A stretch of DNA of 64,000 nucleotides from positions 1 through 64,000 of the forward strand of contig CAJTKU010000013.1 of the NCBI GenBank assembly GCA_910577015.1, in the 5' to 3' direction. Positions within the stretch are counted from its first letter, which is position 1. The number at the start of each line of letters is the position of its first letter. The DNA comes from an uncultured Lachnospiraceae bacterium. GTDB taxonomy: Bacteria > Bacillota > Clostridia > Lachnospirales > Lachnospiraceae. The position numbers and the translations under genes were made by a program. Shown here piece after piece: positions 16,744 to 25,055 of the stretch. The notes beneath the pieces are model-generated. The model searched no databases, was not told the origin of the DNA, and saw nothing but the letters and a program-made list of their open reading frames with translations.

Positions 16744-19374
16744 ATGAACAAATGGGTGTACAAATTCAAAGAAGGCAATGCAGACATGAGAAACCTGTTG
16801 GGCGGCAAGGGCGCTAACCTGGCTGAAATGACCAATCTGGGACTTCCCATTCCGCAGGGCTTTACGGTAACCACAGAAGCCTGCACGGACTATTACAAAC
16901 AGGGCAAGGCAATTTCCGCTGAGATTCAGGAGCAGATTTTCCAGAACCTGACTGATTTGGAAGAACTGATGGGCAAGAAATTCGGGGACAACGAGGACCC
17001 GTTATTGGTTTCCGTTCGTTCCGGTGCAAGAGCATCCATGCCGGGTATGATGGATACCATCTTAAATCTGGGATTGAATGACGTTGCAGTGGAAGGTTTC
17101 GCCAAGAAGACAGGCAATGCAAGATTTGCATATGATTCTTACCGCCGCTTTATCCAGATGTATTCGGATGTTGTTATGGAAGTGCCCAAGTCCTTCTTTG
17201 AAAAAATCATCGATGAAATGAAGGAAGCAAAAGGCGTTACTTTTGATACCGAACTTGATGCTGATGATTTGAAGGAACTGGCAAACAAGTTTAAGGCAGT
17301 TTATAAAGAGGCAATGAAAGGTGAAGAGTTCCCTCAGGACCCCAAGGAGCAGCTTATGGGCGCTGTAAAGGCCGTATTCCGTTCCTGGGACAACCCTCGT
17401 GCCATCGTATACAGACGTATGAACGATATTCCCGGCGACTGGGGTACCGCTGTAAACGTACAGTGCATGGTATTCGGTAACAAGGGCAATACCTCCGGTA
17501 CAGGCGTTGCATTTACCCGTAACCCTTCCACCGGTGCAAAGGGTATCTTTGGCGAGTACCTGATTAATGCACAGGGCGAAGACGTTGTTGCAGGCGTCCG
17601 CACACCCCAGCCTATCAGCCAGCTTGAAAAGGATTTGCCTGACTGCTACAAGCAGTTCATGGAACTGGCTATGAAGCTGGAAAACCACTATCGTGACATG
17701 CAGGATATGGAGTTCACCATCGAAGAAGGCAAACTGTACTTCCTGCAGACCAGAAACGGTAAGAGAACTGCTCCCGCTGCTATCAATATCGCATGTGATT
17801 TGGTTGATGAAGGCAAGATTACTCCGGAAGAGGCAGTATGCCGTATCGAAGCAAAATCCCTGGACCAGTTACTGCACCCTACTTTCAATGCGGCAGCATT
17901 AAAGGAAGGCGAAGTAATCGGTTCCGCACTGCCTGCATCTCCCGGTGCGGCAGCAGGTAAGGTATACTTTACTGCTGACGATGCCAAGGCAGCAGGCAAG
18001 GGCGGCCGTGGCGAAAGAGTTATCCTGGTTCGTCTGGAGACATCTCCTGAAGATATCGAGGGTATGCATGCGGCAGAAGGCATCCTGACCGTTCGCGGCG
18101 GTATGACCTCCCATGCAGCAGTTGTTGCCCGCGGTATGGGTACCTGCTGTGTATCAGGCTGCGGTGACATCAAGATTGATGAGGAAGCAAAGGTATTTGA
18201 ACTTGGCGGATATACCTTCCATGAAGGAGATTACATTTCCCTGGACGGTACGACAGGTAAGATTTATAAAGGCGATATCAAGACAGAAGAAGCTTCCGTA
18301 GGCGGCAACTTCGGACGTATCATGGCATGGGCAGACCAGTTCAGGACACTGAAGGTACGTACCAATGCAGATACTCCTGCAGATACGCTTAACGCTGTAA
18401 AACTCGGCGCAGAAGGCATCGGTCTCTGCCGTACGGAGCATATGTTCTTTGGTGAGGACAGAATCCCCAAATTCAGGAGAATGATTCTTTCCGATACCGT
18501 AGAAGCAAGGGAAGAAGCATTAAAGGCTATCGGCGAATTCCAGAAGGCAGACTTCAAGGCTATGTATGAAGCGCTGGAAGGCAGACCGATGACCGTTCGT
18601 TATCTTGACCCGCCTCTGCATGAGTTCGTTCCCACTGAGGAAGAGGACATCAAGGCGCTGGCTGACGATATGGGTCTGACTGTTGCAGAAGTTAAGGCAA
18701 AATGTGATGCCCTTCACGAGTTCAACCCGATGATGGGACACAGGGGATGCCGTCTTGCAGTAACCTATCCTGAAATTGCTAAGATGCAGACCAGGGCCGT
18801 TATGGAAGCAGCGATTGAGGTTAAGGCTGAAAAAGGCTATGACATTGTTCCTGAAATCATGATTCCTCTCGTAGGTGAGAAGAAGGAATTAAAATATGTG
18901 AAAGATGTTGTTGTGGAAACAGCAGAGCAGGTTAAGAAAGAGAAGAATTCCGATATCCAGTACCACATCGGTACCATGATTGAGATTCCTCGTGCAGCTC
19001 TTACCGCTGATGCTATTGCTGAAGAAGCAGAGTTCTTCTCCTTCGGTACCAACGACCTTACCCAGATGACCTTCGGCTTCTCCCGTGACGATGCAGGTAA
19101 GTTCCTTGACTCCTACTATCAGGCAAAGATTTACGAGTCTGACCCGTTCGCAAGACTGGACCAGACCGGTGTCGGCCAGTTAGTACAGATGGCAGCAGAA
19201 AAAGGCCGCAAGACCCGCCCCGATATCAAACTCGGTATCTGTGGCGAGCATGGCGGAGACCCTTCTTCCGTAGAGTTCTGCCACAAGGTAGGCCTGAACT
19301 ATGTATCCTGCTCACCGTTCCGTGTACCGATTGCACGTCTGGCAGCAGCACAGGCAGCTTTGAATAACAAGTAA
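16744..19374 (+). CDS. ppdK: Pyruvate, phosphate dikinase
   Basis: 876 aa, the usual length. Interconverts pyruvate, ATP and phosphate with PEP, AMP and pyrophosphate; in fermenting Clostridia it serves both glycolysis and gluconeogenesis. The N-terminal ATP-grasp domain (LLGGKGANLAEM, SVRSGARASMPGMMDT), the central phosphohistidine domain (GGMTSHAAVVARGMGTCCV, the His being the phosphate carrier) and the C-terminal PEP/pyruvate TIM barrel (GLCRTEHMF, FGTNDLTQMTFGFSRDD, GICGEHGGDP) are all complete. The start is the ATG after GGGAGACAAAACGC. Codon choice is clearly biased to C-ending, highly-expressed codons compared with its neighbours. Its last eight codons and terminator are repeated 4.4 kb downstream. 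Confidence 0.97.
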   Translation: MNKWVYKFKEGNADMRNLLGGKGANLAEMTNLGLPIPQGFTVTTEACTDYYKQGKAISAEIQEQIFQNLTDLEELMGKKFGDNEDPLLVSVRSGARASMPGMMDTILNLGLNDVAVEGFAKKTGNARFAYDSYRRFIQMYSDVVMEVPKSFFEKIIDEMKEAKGVTFDTELDADDLKELANKFKAVYKEAMKGEEFPQDPKEQLMGAVKAVFRSWDNPRAIVYRRMNDIPGDWGTAVNVQCMVFGNKGNTSGTGVAFTRNPSTGAKGIFGEYLINAQGEDVVAGVRTPQPISQLEKDLPDCYKQFMELAMKLENHYRDMQDMEFTIEEGKLYFLQTRNGKRTAPAAINIACDLVDEGKITPEEAVCRIEAKSLDQLLHPTFNAAALKEGEVIGSALPASPGAAAGKVYFTADDAKAAGKGGRGERVILVRLETSPEDIEGMHAAEGILTVRGGMTSHAAVVARGMGTCCVSGCGDIKIDEEAKVFELGGYTFHEGDYISLDGTTGKIYKGDIKTEEASVGGNFGRIMAWADQFRTLKVRTNADTPADTLNAVKLGAEGIGLCRTEHMFFGEDRIPKFRRMILSDTVEAREEALKAIGEFQKADFKAMYEALEGRPMTVRYLDPPLHEFVPTEEEDIKALADDMGLTVAEVKAKCDALHEFNPMMGHRGCRLAVTYPEIAKMQTRAVMEAAIEVKAEKGYDIVPEIMIPLVGEKKELKYVKDVVVETAEQVKKEKNSDIQYHIGTMIEIPRAALTADAIAEEAEFFSFGTNDLTQMTFGFSRDDAGKFLDSYYQAKIYESDPFARLDQTGVGQLVQMAAEKGRKTRPDIKLGICGEHGGDPSSVEFCHKVGLNYVSCSPFRVPIARLAAAQAALNNK

Positions 19375-19502
19375 TAATTGAGATATGTTGTTCTTGCAGA
19401 ACCACTTTTTCCTCCCCGCAGATTTTAATTTTTCCTGCGGAGCAACAAAAAAGAGTAATTATCAGGGCCTTGCGGGTGTCTTCCTCCCCGCAAGGCTCTT
19501 TT
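19351..19502 (+). repeat. ppdK 3' end and double-hairpin terminator, repeat copy 1
   Basis: Covers the last seven codons of ppdK, its stop and two hairpins: CCGCAG/CTGCGG around an AT-rich loop (about 19416-19440) and CCTTGCGGG/CCCCGCAAGG followed by CTCTTTT (about 19468-19503). The second is a strong intrinsic terminator. Nearly the same 152 bases recur at 23743-23894, and a more diverged copy at about 26654-26785. Confidence 0.85.
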
Positions 19503-19925
19503 CTTCCCTCTCCCCTTTCTGTCCTCATCCCCCTCCGCTCAAAACCGTTCCCAGCCATTGAGGGCATCTCGGCCTTTTCTCTCTTTTTTCAGGATTTCTT
19601 TTCTTATCTTCCTCCCCCGAACCCGTTAGAAAGCCCAGAAATAAAGGATTTTCGGGGAATGTCTTTCTTACTCTTTCGGGGAGGGGAGGAGACAGGAAGT
19701 GTCTTCGGGGAGGTTTTTCAGGGAGATTTTTCTGAGGTTTCAGGAGCCTTTCGGAGAGGTTTCCCAAGCTGTTTCTATAGAAAAAATTTGGGAAGAGGAG
19801 GGGAAAAGGGGGGAGAGGATGTGGGGGAGGGGGAGGAAAAATTAAAATCTGCATATAGGAAAAATGAGTTCTGCGACCACAACCAGCAAATAGCATAGTG
19901 GTTATTCATAGGTATCAATAAAGAG
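19503..19925. other. Pyrimidine-/purine-rich spacer with an inverted terminator copy
   Basis: The left part (about 19503-19620) is rich in CT and the right part (about 19660-19835) in GGGGA runs, so the two can partly pair. AGGAAAAATTAAAATCTGC (19834-19852) is the exact reverse complement of 19418-19436 in repeat copy 1, and the flanking GGTCGCAGAACTCATTTTT-like sequence continues the inverted match to about 19890. No real gene is seen; the open frames here have low-complexity products. Confidence 0.55.
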
Positions 19926-19969
19926 AAATCCCCTGTTACTTTATACAAAGAGTAGCAGGGGATTTTTTT
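19926..19969 (+). terminator. Intrinsic terminator
   Basis: AAATCCCCTGTTACT pairs with AGTAGCAGGGGATTTTTTT around a 10-base loop; one G-U pair. Strong stem with seven T. It closes transcription into the island from ppdK. Confidence 0.8.
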
Positions 19970-20077
19970 GCGTGCTGTGGAATAAGGAGGTTCTGAGTAT
20001 CAGTAGGATGAATGTAAGGGGATGATATGACCGCTATTACAGGAGTGAAAAATTTGATAAAGGAGGGAGTTGAAGAT

Positions 20078-20317
20078 ATGACAGTAAAAGTATGGAATGA
20101 AAAGCAGGTGGCGGAACTGTATCTGTTAAGGGAAAGGTACAACATATCGTTGGAAGTTATTGAAGAGGCAAGGCGAATCGCAAAATGTCTGAATGCTATT
20201 TATAATTCAAAGCGGGATATAAAAAATGACGATGGAGGCTTTGTGCTTTTGCTGTTATGTGATGGCGAAGCACGCGGACGGATTGATTCCGGATACGCCG
20301 GAGGAATGGCGGGATGA
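20078..20317 (+). CDS. Small helical protein, 5' part of a frameshifted pair
   Basis: 79 aa from the ATG preceded by AAAGGAGGGAG. MTVKVWNEKQVAELYLLRERYNISLEVIEEARRIAKCLNAIYNSK is a plausible folded N-terminus; the later residues (GEARGRIDSGYAGGMAG) look like out-of-frame sequence. The frame that opens at 20226 (+1 relative to this one) has far better protein character from the point of overlap. The likely ancestral product reads through from this frame into the next near the A6 run at 20221-20226. Either a single-base change broke the gene or it is a frameshifting pair as in phage tail-chaperone genes. Function unknown. Confidence 0.5.
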   Translation: MTVKVWNEKQVAELYLLRERYNISLEVIEEARRIAKCLNAIYNSKRDIKNDDGGFVLLLLCDGEARGRIDSGYAGGMAG

Positions 20318-20516
20318 GTTCGGGACATTTTCCATTTACCAGGTACTGCCGAAGCTGATTGAGCTGTGGGGGCTGAATGTGAGGACGGATGCGGAGATTA
20401 AAAAAACTTCGCCCAACAGACCGGCCAATGACAACGCCGCTGTTCCTGCTCCGGTGCGTGCCGCTGGGGCTTTCTATCTGGAATCTGAATCTGCTTACTA
20501 TCGTGATGGTGAATGA
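20226..20516 (+). CDS. 3' part of the frameshifted pair, unknown
   Basis: 96 aa in the +1 frame: MTMEALCFCCYVMAKHADGLIPDTPEEWRDEF, then FSIYQVLPKLIELWGLNVRTDAEIKK and a low-complexity PANDNAAVPAPVRAAGAF tail. No ribosome site precedes the ATG at 20226, which argues that it is normally read as the continuation of the upstream frame. Size and plan recall small phage structural or chaperone proteins, but no family is recognised. It sits just inside the ppdK-linked island. Confidence 0.45.
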   Translation: MTMEALCFCCYVMAKHADGLIPDTPEEWRDEFGTFSIYQVLPKLIELWGLNVRTDAEIKKTSPNRPANDNAAVPAPVRAAGAFYLESESAYYRDGE

Positions 20517-20690
20517 TATGTATGTGGAGAGCCGGAATGATGGGTGTCGGGAGGCGTATGTGGAATTGGCTACGCAGGCGGATTTTGACAATTTTTGAGC
20601 GTGTTCGGATTGTGGGGGCAGCCTTTTTCTGGTATACTTATTATTAGGAAAAGGCTGTATTTTCCTATATATTTTTGAAAAGGGGAACTG

Positions 20691-21602
20691 GTGGATATGC
20701 CAGAAATAATATACGGCAAAAATAATCTCAGGTTGACTCTTATGTGTTTAGATGGAGAAGGGCGGATAATCGGTTCACAACCATTTACAGAGTTTATCCA
20801 TGGAAAAAGAGATTTAACAATATTGCAAGGGTATTACGGGCCAGAACTATTTAGGATTTTAGTAGAAGATGCAGGTTATGTGCGTTATGAAGATAATAAA
20901 ATTTCGTTAAAAACAATATTAGAGATAGATACTATGCGGACAGTAATGCGCATGATGGGCAAAATTGCTGAGGCTGTAATTGTAAGAAGATGTAGGGACA
21001 ACGAAGATATAAATTTGAATTGGCTTCGTATTGCAAGTAGAAAAAGAGTTAGAATGGAAACAGCAAAAAAATTTGAGGCGTGGGGAACGGGACTCGAAAG
21101 CACAAAAAAGGCATATTCTCAATACTATAATCCGTCGGATACGCAGAGGGATATTATCTGGATCATGGGGAATGGAATGCGGGCACAGATGAATGGGAGT
21201 ACCGGAACTAGCGGTATGGATGCTGGATTACAAGTGAAAGTTAGCGGCGATGGTATGTCATATATTTATAACGATCTTATAACAAGTAGATATGAGGTTC
21301 CATTGGTTTATTTCGATATAAATGGCGATTTTTATAAGGTGGCGGATAGAGTATTTACGGAGAGAAAACTTCAAGGACTGTGGCCATTGTCTGTTGAAAC
21401 AGATTTCATTCATGCACGAGCAGTTGATTCAGAAGCGTATTATGAAGTATGTTTTTATGTTGATTTAGTGACGGCACTTGTTAAAGGAAAGATGGAACCA
21501 AGCGATTTAATTAATGAAGCTGAAAAATATCCTACCATGAAAAATGCAGTGCTTGCTTCTACGTTTGAAAGTATACCAAGTGATATACAGATTATGCATT
21601 AA
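20691..21602 (+). CDS. Putative PD-(D/E)XK-like protein of a two-gene module
   Basis: 303 aa (GTG start at 20691 with AAAAGGGG before it; ATG at 20697 is the alternative). No family recognised. The central region GSTGTSGMDAGLQVKVSGDG, followed by SRYEVPLVYFDINGDFYKV, has the look of a PD-(D/E)XK nuclease core: a conserved Asp, then Q-x-K on the next strand, then a strand of hydrophobic residues. An upstream helix IAEAVIVRRC could supply the usual Glu. There are no membrane segments. It is followed after three bases by the HEPN gene and the pair ends at a terminator (22306-22347). AT-rich codon use differs from the core genes. A nuclease role is inference from a short motif. Confidence 0.55.
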   Translation: MDMPEIIYGKNNLRLTLMCLDGEGRIIGSQPFTEFIHGKRDLTILQGYYGPELFRILVEDAGYVRYEDNKISLKTILEIDTMRTVMRMMGKIAEAVIVRRCRDNEDINLNWLRIASRKRVRMETAKKFEAWGTGLESTKKAYSQYYNPSDTQRDIIWIMGNGMRAQMNGSTGTSGMDAGLQVKVSGDGMSYIYNDLITSRYEVPLVYFDINGDFYKVADRVFTERKLQGLWPLSVETDFIHARAVDSEAYYEVCFYVDLVTALVKGKMEPSDLINEAEKYPTMKNAVLASTFESIPSDIQIMH

Positions 21603-21629
21603 AAAGTGATAGAATCGAAAGGATACAAG

Positions 21630-22292
21630 ATGGATATTCATAGTATTGAAAGCAATGTTAAGTTCCCAAATATGTCATTTTATAATATGGAAAAGCCAGG
21701 TGAAATGGCTCTATATATTGCACATTGTGACCTATATCCATTTCGGAGTGTGATTGAAAATAATAAAATAGCTTTGGATATGATTGCGGAAGGATATCAC
21801 CAGATGACAACAGAAGCAAGGGAACAAGGGGATTTTGTTACAGAGTCATGGGCAATGACAAGTGGTTCATTGCATACAAGCCGAGTTTGGATGTATACAC
21901 AGTATTCCCTTTTATTAACAATGGTGTCGATTTTAGAGGAGGCAGTCAATACTTTATGTCGTGTACATATGAATATGAAGCATTTAACCAAAGAACTTAA
22001 GGATATTAAGGGAAGTGGGCTTGAACGGGCGGCAAAGTATTTAAAGGAAGTTGTTGAAATCAAAGGATTTACTGCAGATCGGCAATGGGAATATATAACT
22101 GTAATTCGTGATGCGAGAAATATGGTTGTACATAATGGCGGAAGACTCGTTAGAGATTTTGAGAAGTTTGAAAAATTTGGAATTGATTACAGAGAGGAAG
22201 ATAAGCAACTTTATTTGGACTATAAGGATATAGTGAAAATGTATGATGCGATTTTAGAATTTATAGATAGAGCATTCAGATTAGAACCATAA
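21630..22292 (+). CDS. HEPN-domain protein (putative ribonuclease)
   Basis: 220 aa helical protein; start ATG behind AAAGGA, with an upstream GTG at 21606 possible. VIRDARNMVVHNGG (about residues 162-175) is a canonical HEPN R-(N)-x3-H motif, and the preceding helices (LLLTMVSILEEAVNTLCRVH..., GLERAAKYLKEVVEIKG) and following IVKMYDAILEFIDRAF fit the four-helix HEPN fold. HEPN proteins of defence and toxin-antitoxin loci cleave RNA. Tight linkage to the gene at 20691 suggests one complex or toxin-partner pair. No known named system with this pair comes to mind. Confidence 0.65.
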   Translation: MDIHSIESNVKFPNMSFYNMEKPGEMALYIAHCDLYPFRSVIENNKIALDMIAEGYHQMTTEAREQGDFVTESWAMTSGSLHTSRVWMYTQYSLLLTMVSILEEAVNTLCRVHMNMKHLTKELKDIKGSGLERAAKYLKEVVEIKGFTADRQWEYITVIRDARNMVVHNGGRLVRDFEKFEKFGIDYREEDKQLYLDYKDIVKMYDAILEFIDRAFRLEP

Positions 22293-22305
22293 AAATTTAT
22301 ATAAA

Positions 22306-22347
22306 GAAAGTACCAGGCATCGGTTAGAAATAGCCGGTGCTTTCTTT
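22306..22347 (+). terminator. Intrinsic terminator after the HEPN gene
   Basis: GCATCGGTTA-GAAA-TAGCCGGTGC (22317-22340), a 10-bp stem with two G-U pairs and a GNRA-type loop, outer AAAG/CTTT pairs and TTTCTTT after it. Confidence 0.75.
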
Positions 22348-22530
22348 ATGCCTGCGGCTCGGATTTGTCGGGGCCTTTTTCATGCCGTTTTTGAGGGGAG
22401 GTGGTTTTGGTGGCGAACCGAATCAAGGGCATTAATCAGAAAAAGGGGGTTCTTCTGGAAAAACTATAATAATGTAGACGTATGACTTGAGGGCTGTTCT
22501 ATGTGGAACAGATCTTTTTGATAATTTTTA

Positions 22531-23268
22531 TTGCAGGATATAATTTCTAATGTTATGATTAGCTGTAAGCAAGACAGCGAGCAAAGAACAAGTGGGAAAA
22601 TAGTTGTCAGCAATAAGATATTTAGAGTATTTGGAGGATATTATTTGCTAAGAGAATTAGAGAAAAATGGCTTATCTGTTCATAATCTTCGTGAATTGTC
22701 TTACAAAAGCAAAATGGGAAGAAGTCTTGTCAATAGCCTGCGGAAATTTGACAAGGTAGAGTTGTTTAAAGAACTTTGTGAAATGATAAGATTTTATCAA
22801 GAAGCCGATATTCTTGATCTTGTGGATTTGGACTATCGTATTAAAAGTGAGGATTCATGTATACGGAAATACAATAAACTCTATCCCGAAATGCGGTTAG
22901 AAAAGGTATTTAATGATATTTTAGGATTTCGTATGCTGACGGACAACTATAAGAGTCTGTTGGAAGGGGAAATTCCAGAAGAAGTACGGGTTGTCGATAT
23001 GAGTCATGGAAAGGCGAAAGATGACGGCTATCGTGGGGTGCATATTTATTTTCAGCCGGATCACTCCTATTATCCGATAGAAATTCAGGCAAATACTTAT
23101 TATGACAGGCAGTTGAATAACTGGCTGCATAAATATCTCTATAAAAGGGAATATCCTGATTCTGTAGGAAGAATATTGCGGAGCGAGTATGAGAATGGTA
23201 AAATATTAAGCGAGCAACAGTTTGAGGAGGTGCTAAGTTATGTGTTATCTCATAGCGAAAGAATTTGA
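22531..23268 (+). CDS. RelA/SpoT-domain nucleotide synthetase (small alarmone synthetase or toxSAS-like)
   Basis: Up to 245 aa. The RelA/SpoT synthetase domain is clear: RIKSEDSCIRKY (the R-x-K-x2-S-x3-K ATP-binding stretch), FNDILGFRML (metal Asp), DDGYRGVHIYF (guanine-stacking Tyr) and YYPIEIQANTYYD (metal Glu). No hydrolase, TGS or ACT domain. Such stand-alone domains make (p)ppGpp or ppApp, or pyrophosphorylate tRNA as toxins. The start is unsure: TTG at 22531 and ATG at 22555 lack ribosome sites, while TTG at 22645 has GGAGG at 7 bases and gives 207 aa. It overlaps the next gene by 29 bases, and a third tiny gene follows, a layout consistent with a toxin-antitoxin unit. Confidence 0.75.
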   Translation: MQDIISNVMISCKQDSEQRTSGKIVVSNKIFRVFGGYYLLRELEKNGLSVHNLRELSYKSKMGRSLVNSLRKFDKVELFKELCEMIRFYQEADILDLVDLDYRIKSEDSCIRKYNKLYPEMRLEKVFNDILGFRMLTDNYKSLLEGEIPEEVRVVDMSHGKAKDDGYRGVHIYFQPDHSYYPIEIQANTYYDRQLNNWLHKYLYKREYPDSVGRILRSEYENGKILSEQQFEEVLSYVLSHSERI

Positions 23269-23464
23269 TAAAAAAGGCTGTATTGCAGTAAAGACCAGAC
23301 ATGGCAAAGCATTGGCGGATTTTACCGAAAAGCTACAAAAGCAGATAGGAGCAAACGGTGTGCAGTTGGTGACAATTAGTCGCCCCAGTGCGTATGGAGA
23401 ATACGAACCTTATGAGATTGTGGAAAACAAAGAAAAGTTTCAGGAGCGTGTTCTAAGTCTGTAG
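23240..23464 (+). CDS. Small conserved protein (DUF6718-like), possible antitoxin partner
   Basis: 74 aa: MCYLIAKEFDKKGCIAVKTRHGKALADFTEKLQ, then VQLVTISRPSAYGEYEPYEIVENKEKFQERVLSL. I recall this as the small family called DUF6718, but that name is from memory. Compact alpha/beta composition and no signal peptide. The start lies within the synthetase gene behind TTTGAGGAGG, so the two are translationally coupled. Function unknown; position suggests control of, or partnership with, the synthetase. Confidence 0.7.
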   Translation: MCYLIAKEFDKKGCIAVKTRHGKALADFTEKLQKQIGANGVQLVTISRPSAYGEYEPYEIVENKEKFQERVLSL

Positions 23465-23476
23465 AAAGGGGCAATG

Positions 23477-23653
23477 ATGGAAAAACCTGTTTTGAGTCCA
23501 AATTTTACTATTGAAGATATTCACAAATTACGAGAATATAATTATGAAATGACAAAGCATATGACAGACGAGGAACGAATGGATTACTACAATAAAGCAG
23601 GAAGAGCATTTCAGCGTGAAATTGAAGCGGCAAGGCTTCAGGAGGCACGCTAA
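23477..23653 (+). CDS. 58-aa helical protein
   Basis: MEKPVLSPNFTIEDIHKLREYNYEMTKHMTDEERMDYYNKAGRAFQREIEAARLQEAR; an ATG one codon earlier is also possible. AAAGGGG precedes it by a few bases and it begins 9 bases after the previous stop, so it is the third gene of the synthetase operon. Short DNA-adjacent helical proteins with HMTDEERMDYYN are common companions of DUF6718 genes in Clostridia, from memory. No function known. Confidence 0.6.
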   Translation: MEKPVLSPNFTIEDIHKLREYNYEMTKHMTDEERMDYYNKAGRAFQREIEAARLQEAR

Positions 23654-23742
23654 ATGAGATAAAATAGCGCAATAGGGAATGGTTCTCATATTGTAGAATA
23701 AATGAGCGGTATACAGTGTCTCACAGACCGCCATATACCGTC

Positions 23743-23894
23743 CAGGCAGCTTTGAATAACAAGTAATAATTGAGATATGTTGTTCTTGCAGAACCACTTT
23801 TTCCTCCCCGCAGATTTTAATTTTTCCTGCGGAGGAACAAAAGAAGAGTAATAATTAGAGCCTTGTGGGTGTTTTCCTCCCCGCAAGGCTCTTT
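23743..23894 (+). repeat. ppdK 3' end repeat, copy 2
   Basis: Begins CAGGCAGCTTTGAATAACAA, the last seven codons of ppdK, and continues through the stop, the CCGCAG/CTGCGG hairpin and the CCCCGCAAGGCTCTTT terminator with only a handful of mismatches to 19351-19502. It has no ppdK coding sequence before it. An imperfect hairpin CGGTATACAGTGTCT/AGACCGCCATATACCG (about 23707-23740) abuts its left edge. It works as the terminator of the synthetase operon and marks the boundary of a 4.4-kb insert. Confidence 0.85.
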
Positions 23895-23989
23895 ATTTAT
23901 AAATGGGCTGGAGCATATTGTTAGTCTGGGAAGATACAATTGAAAAATTCAGAAAACAATGGTATGATAATTTGTGAAAGAAAGGTGGC

Positions 23990-24804
23990 ATGATGAATTC
24001 AGGGAATCAAACGGATGTAAAACGAAAAGAAACATTAAAGGCAATAGAGACATTATCCCTTCTGGACGACAACCTTATGACATTAGTGTTTGACAGGAAC
24101 ATAGAGGCCACGGAGTTGCTGCTGAATGTAATCCTGTGCGGGATGATTTGAAAGTGCTGGAAGTGGTGGCACAGAGGGAGTATAAAAATCTGCTGCCAGA
24201 CGGTCGTTCCCTTACTATAGATATTTATGCGGTGGATAAGGAAGATAAGGTTTATGATATTGAGGTCCAGCGGGCATCGGTGGGGGCGGATGTTCACAGG
24301 GCAAGGTTCCACAGTAGCATGATTGACACGAAGATGCTGAAAGCGAGGCAGGAATTCAAGGAAATCCATGATTCTTATGTGATATTCATAACGGCAAGCG
24401 ATGTTTTGGGAGCAGGATGTCCTTTGTACCATGTCAAGCGGATGATTGAGGAGACAGGCACATATTTTGGCGATGGTTCCCATATCATATATGTGAATGG
24501 CAGCTACAAGGATGACAATGATCCCGTTGGAAAGCTGATGCATGACTTTAGATGTTTGAGTTCTGCCGATATGTTCTATCCAGTATTGGCAAGACAGGTG
24601 AAATATTTCAAGGAAACGGAAGGAGGTCGGGAAATTATGTGCCAGGCATTTGAGGATTTGGCAGAGAAAAGGGTTACGGAGGAGAAAAAAGCCTTTGCCC
24701 GCCGTCTGATTGCAAGAGGGAAGCAGACACTTGAGGAAATTGCGGAAGATACAGATTTGCCAATTGAAGAAGTGAGGAAATTGGCAGGATTGCAATTGGC
24801 ATAG
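23990..24804 (+). pseudogene. Frameshifted Rpn-family nuclease
   Basis: The ATG at 23990 (AAAGGTGG upstream) opens MMNSGNQTDVKRKETLKAIETLSLLDDNLMTLVFDRNIEATELLLNVIL and ends at a stop near 24150. The body continues in another frame from 24136: RDDLKVLEVVAQREYKN, SLTIDIYAVDKEDKVYDIEVQRA (Asp and E-x-Q of the PD-(D/E)XK core), and a C-terminal TLEEIAEDTDLPIEEVRKLAGL module. Loss of one base at about 24130-24135 (before CGGGATGATTTG) explains the break. It is a second, diverged Rpn-type gene, of the subgroup without the C-terminal extension of 4571-5569. Ribosomal frameshifting is possible but no slippery heptamer is seen. Confidence 0.8.
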
Positions 24805-25055
24805 AGATGATGCCGTGGGATAAATTGCACCATGGCAATCGAATCATAAAGAGAAAAGGTATTAAATATTTTATGTTTGGGTCTTGTTGGGTATTCCAGT
24901 AAGACCTTTTTAAAATGGCAGTGCCCTTTTTCATGGTTAAAGATTCGCAAAGTCTATTGGAAACATTAATATGAACAGTTTCAGAAATTAGATGGTGAAA
25001 AATATCAGATTGCAATTTGTCTATTGGGAATCGGCATAATTTTTTTATGCATTAT

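Noticed and set aside
19470..19898. 142-codon open frame and its antisense partner
   Set aside because: Low-complexity Pro/Phe or Gly/Glu product from purine/pyrimidine-rich DNA; overlaps the ppdK terminator.
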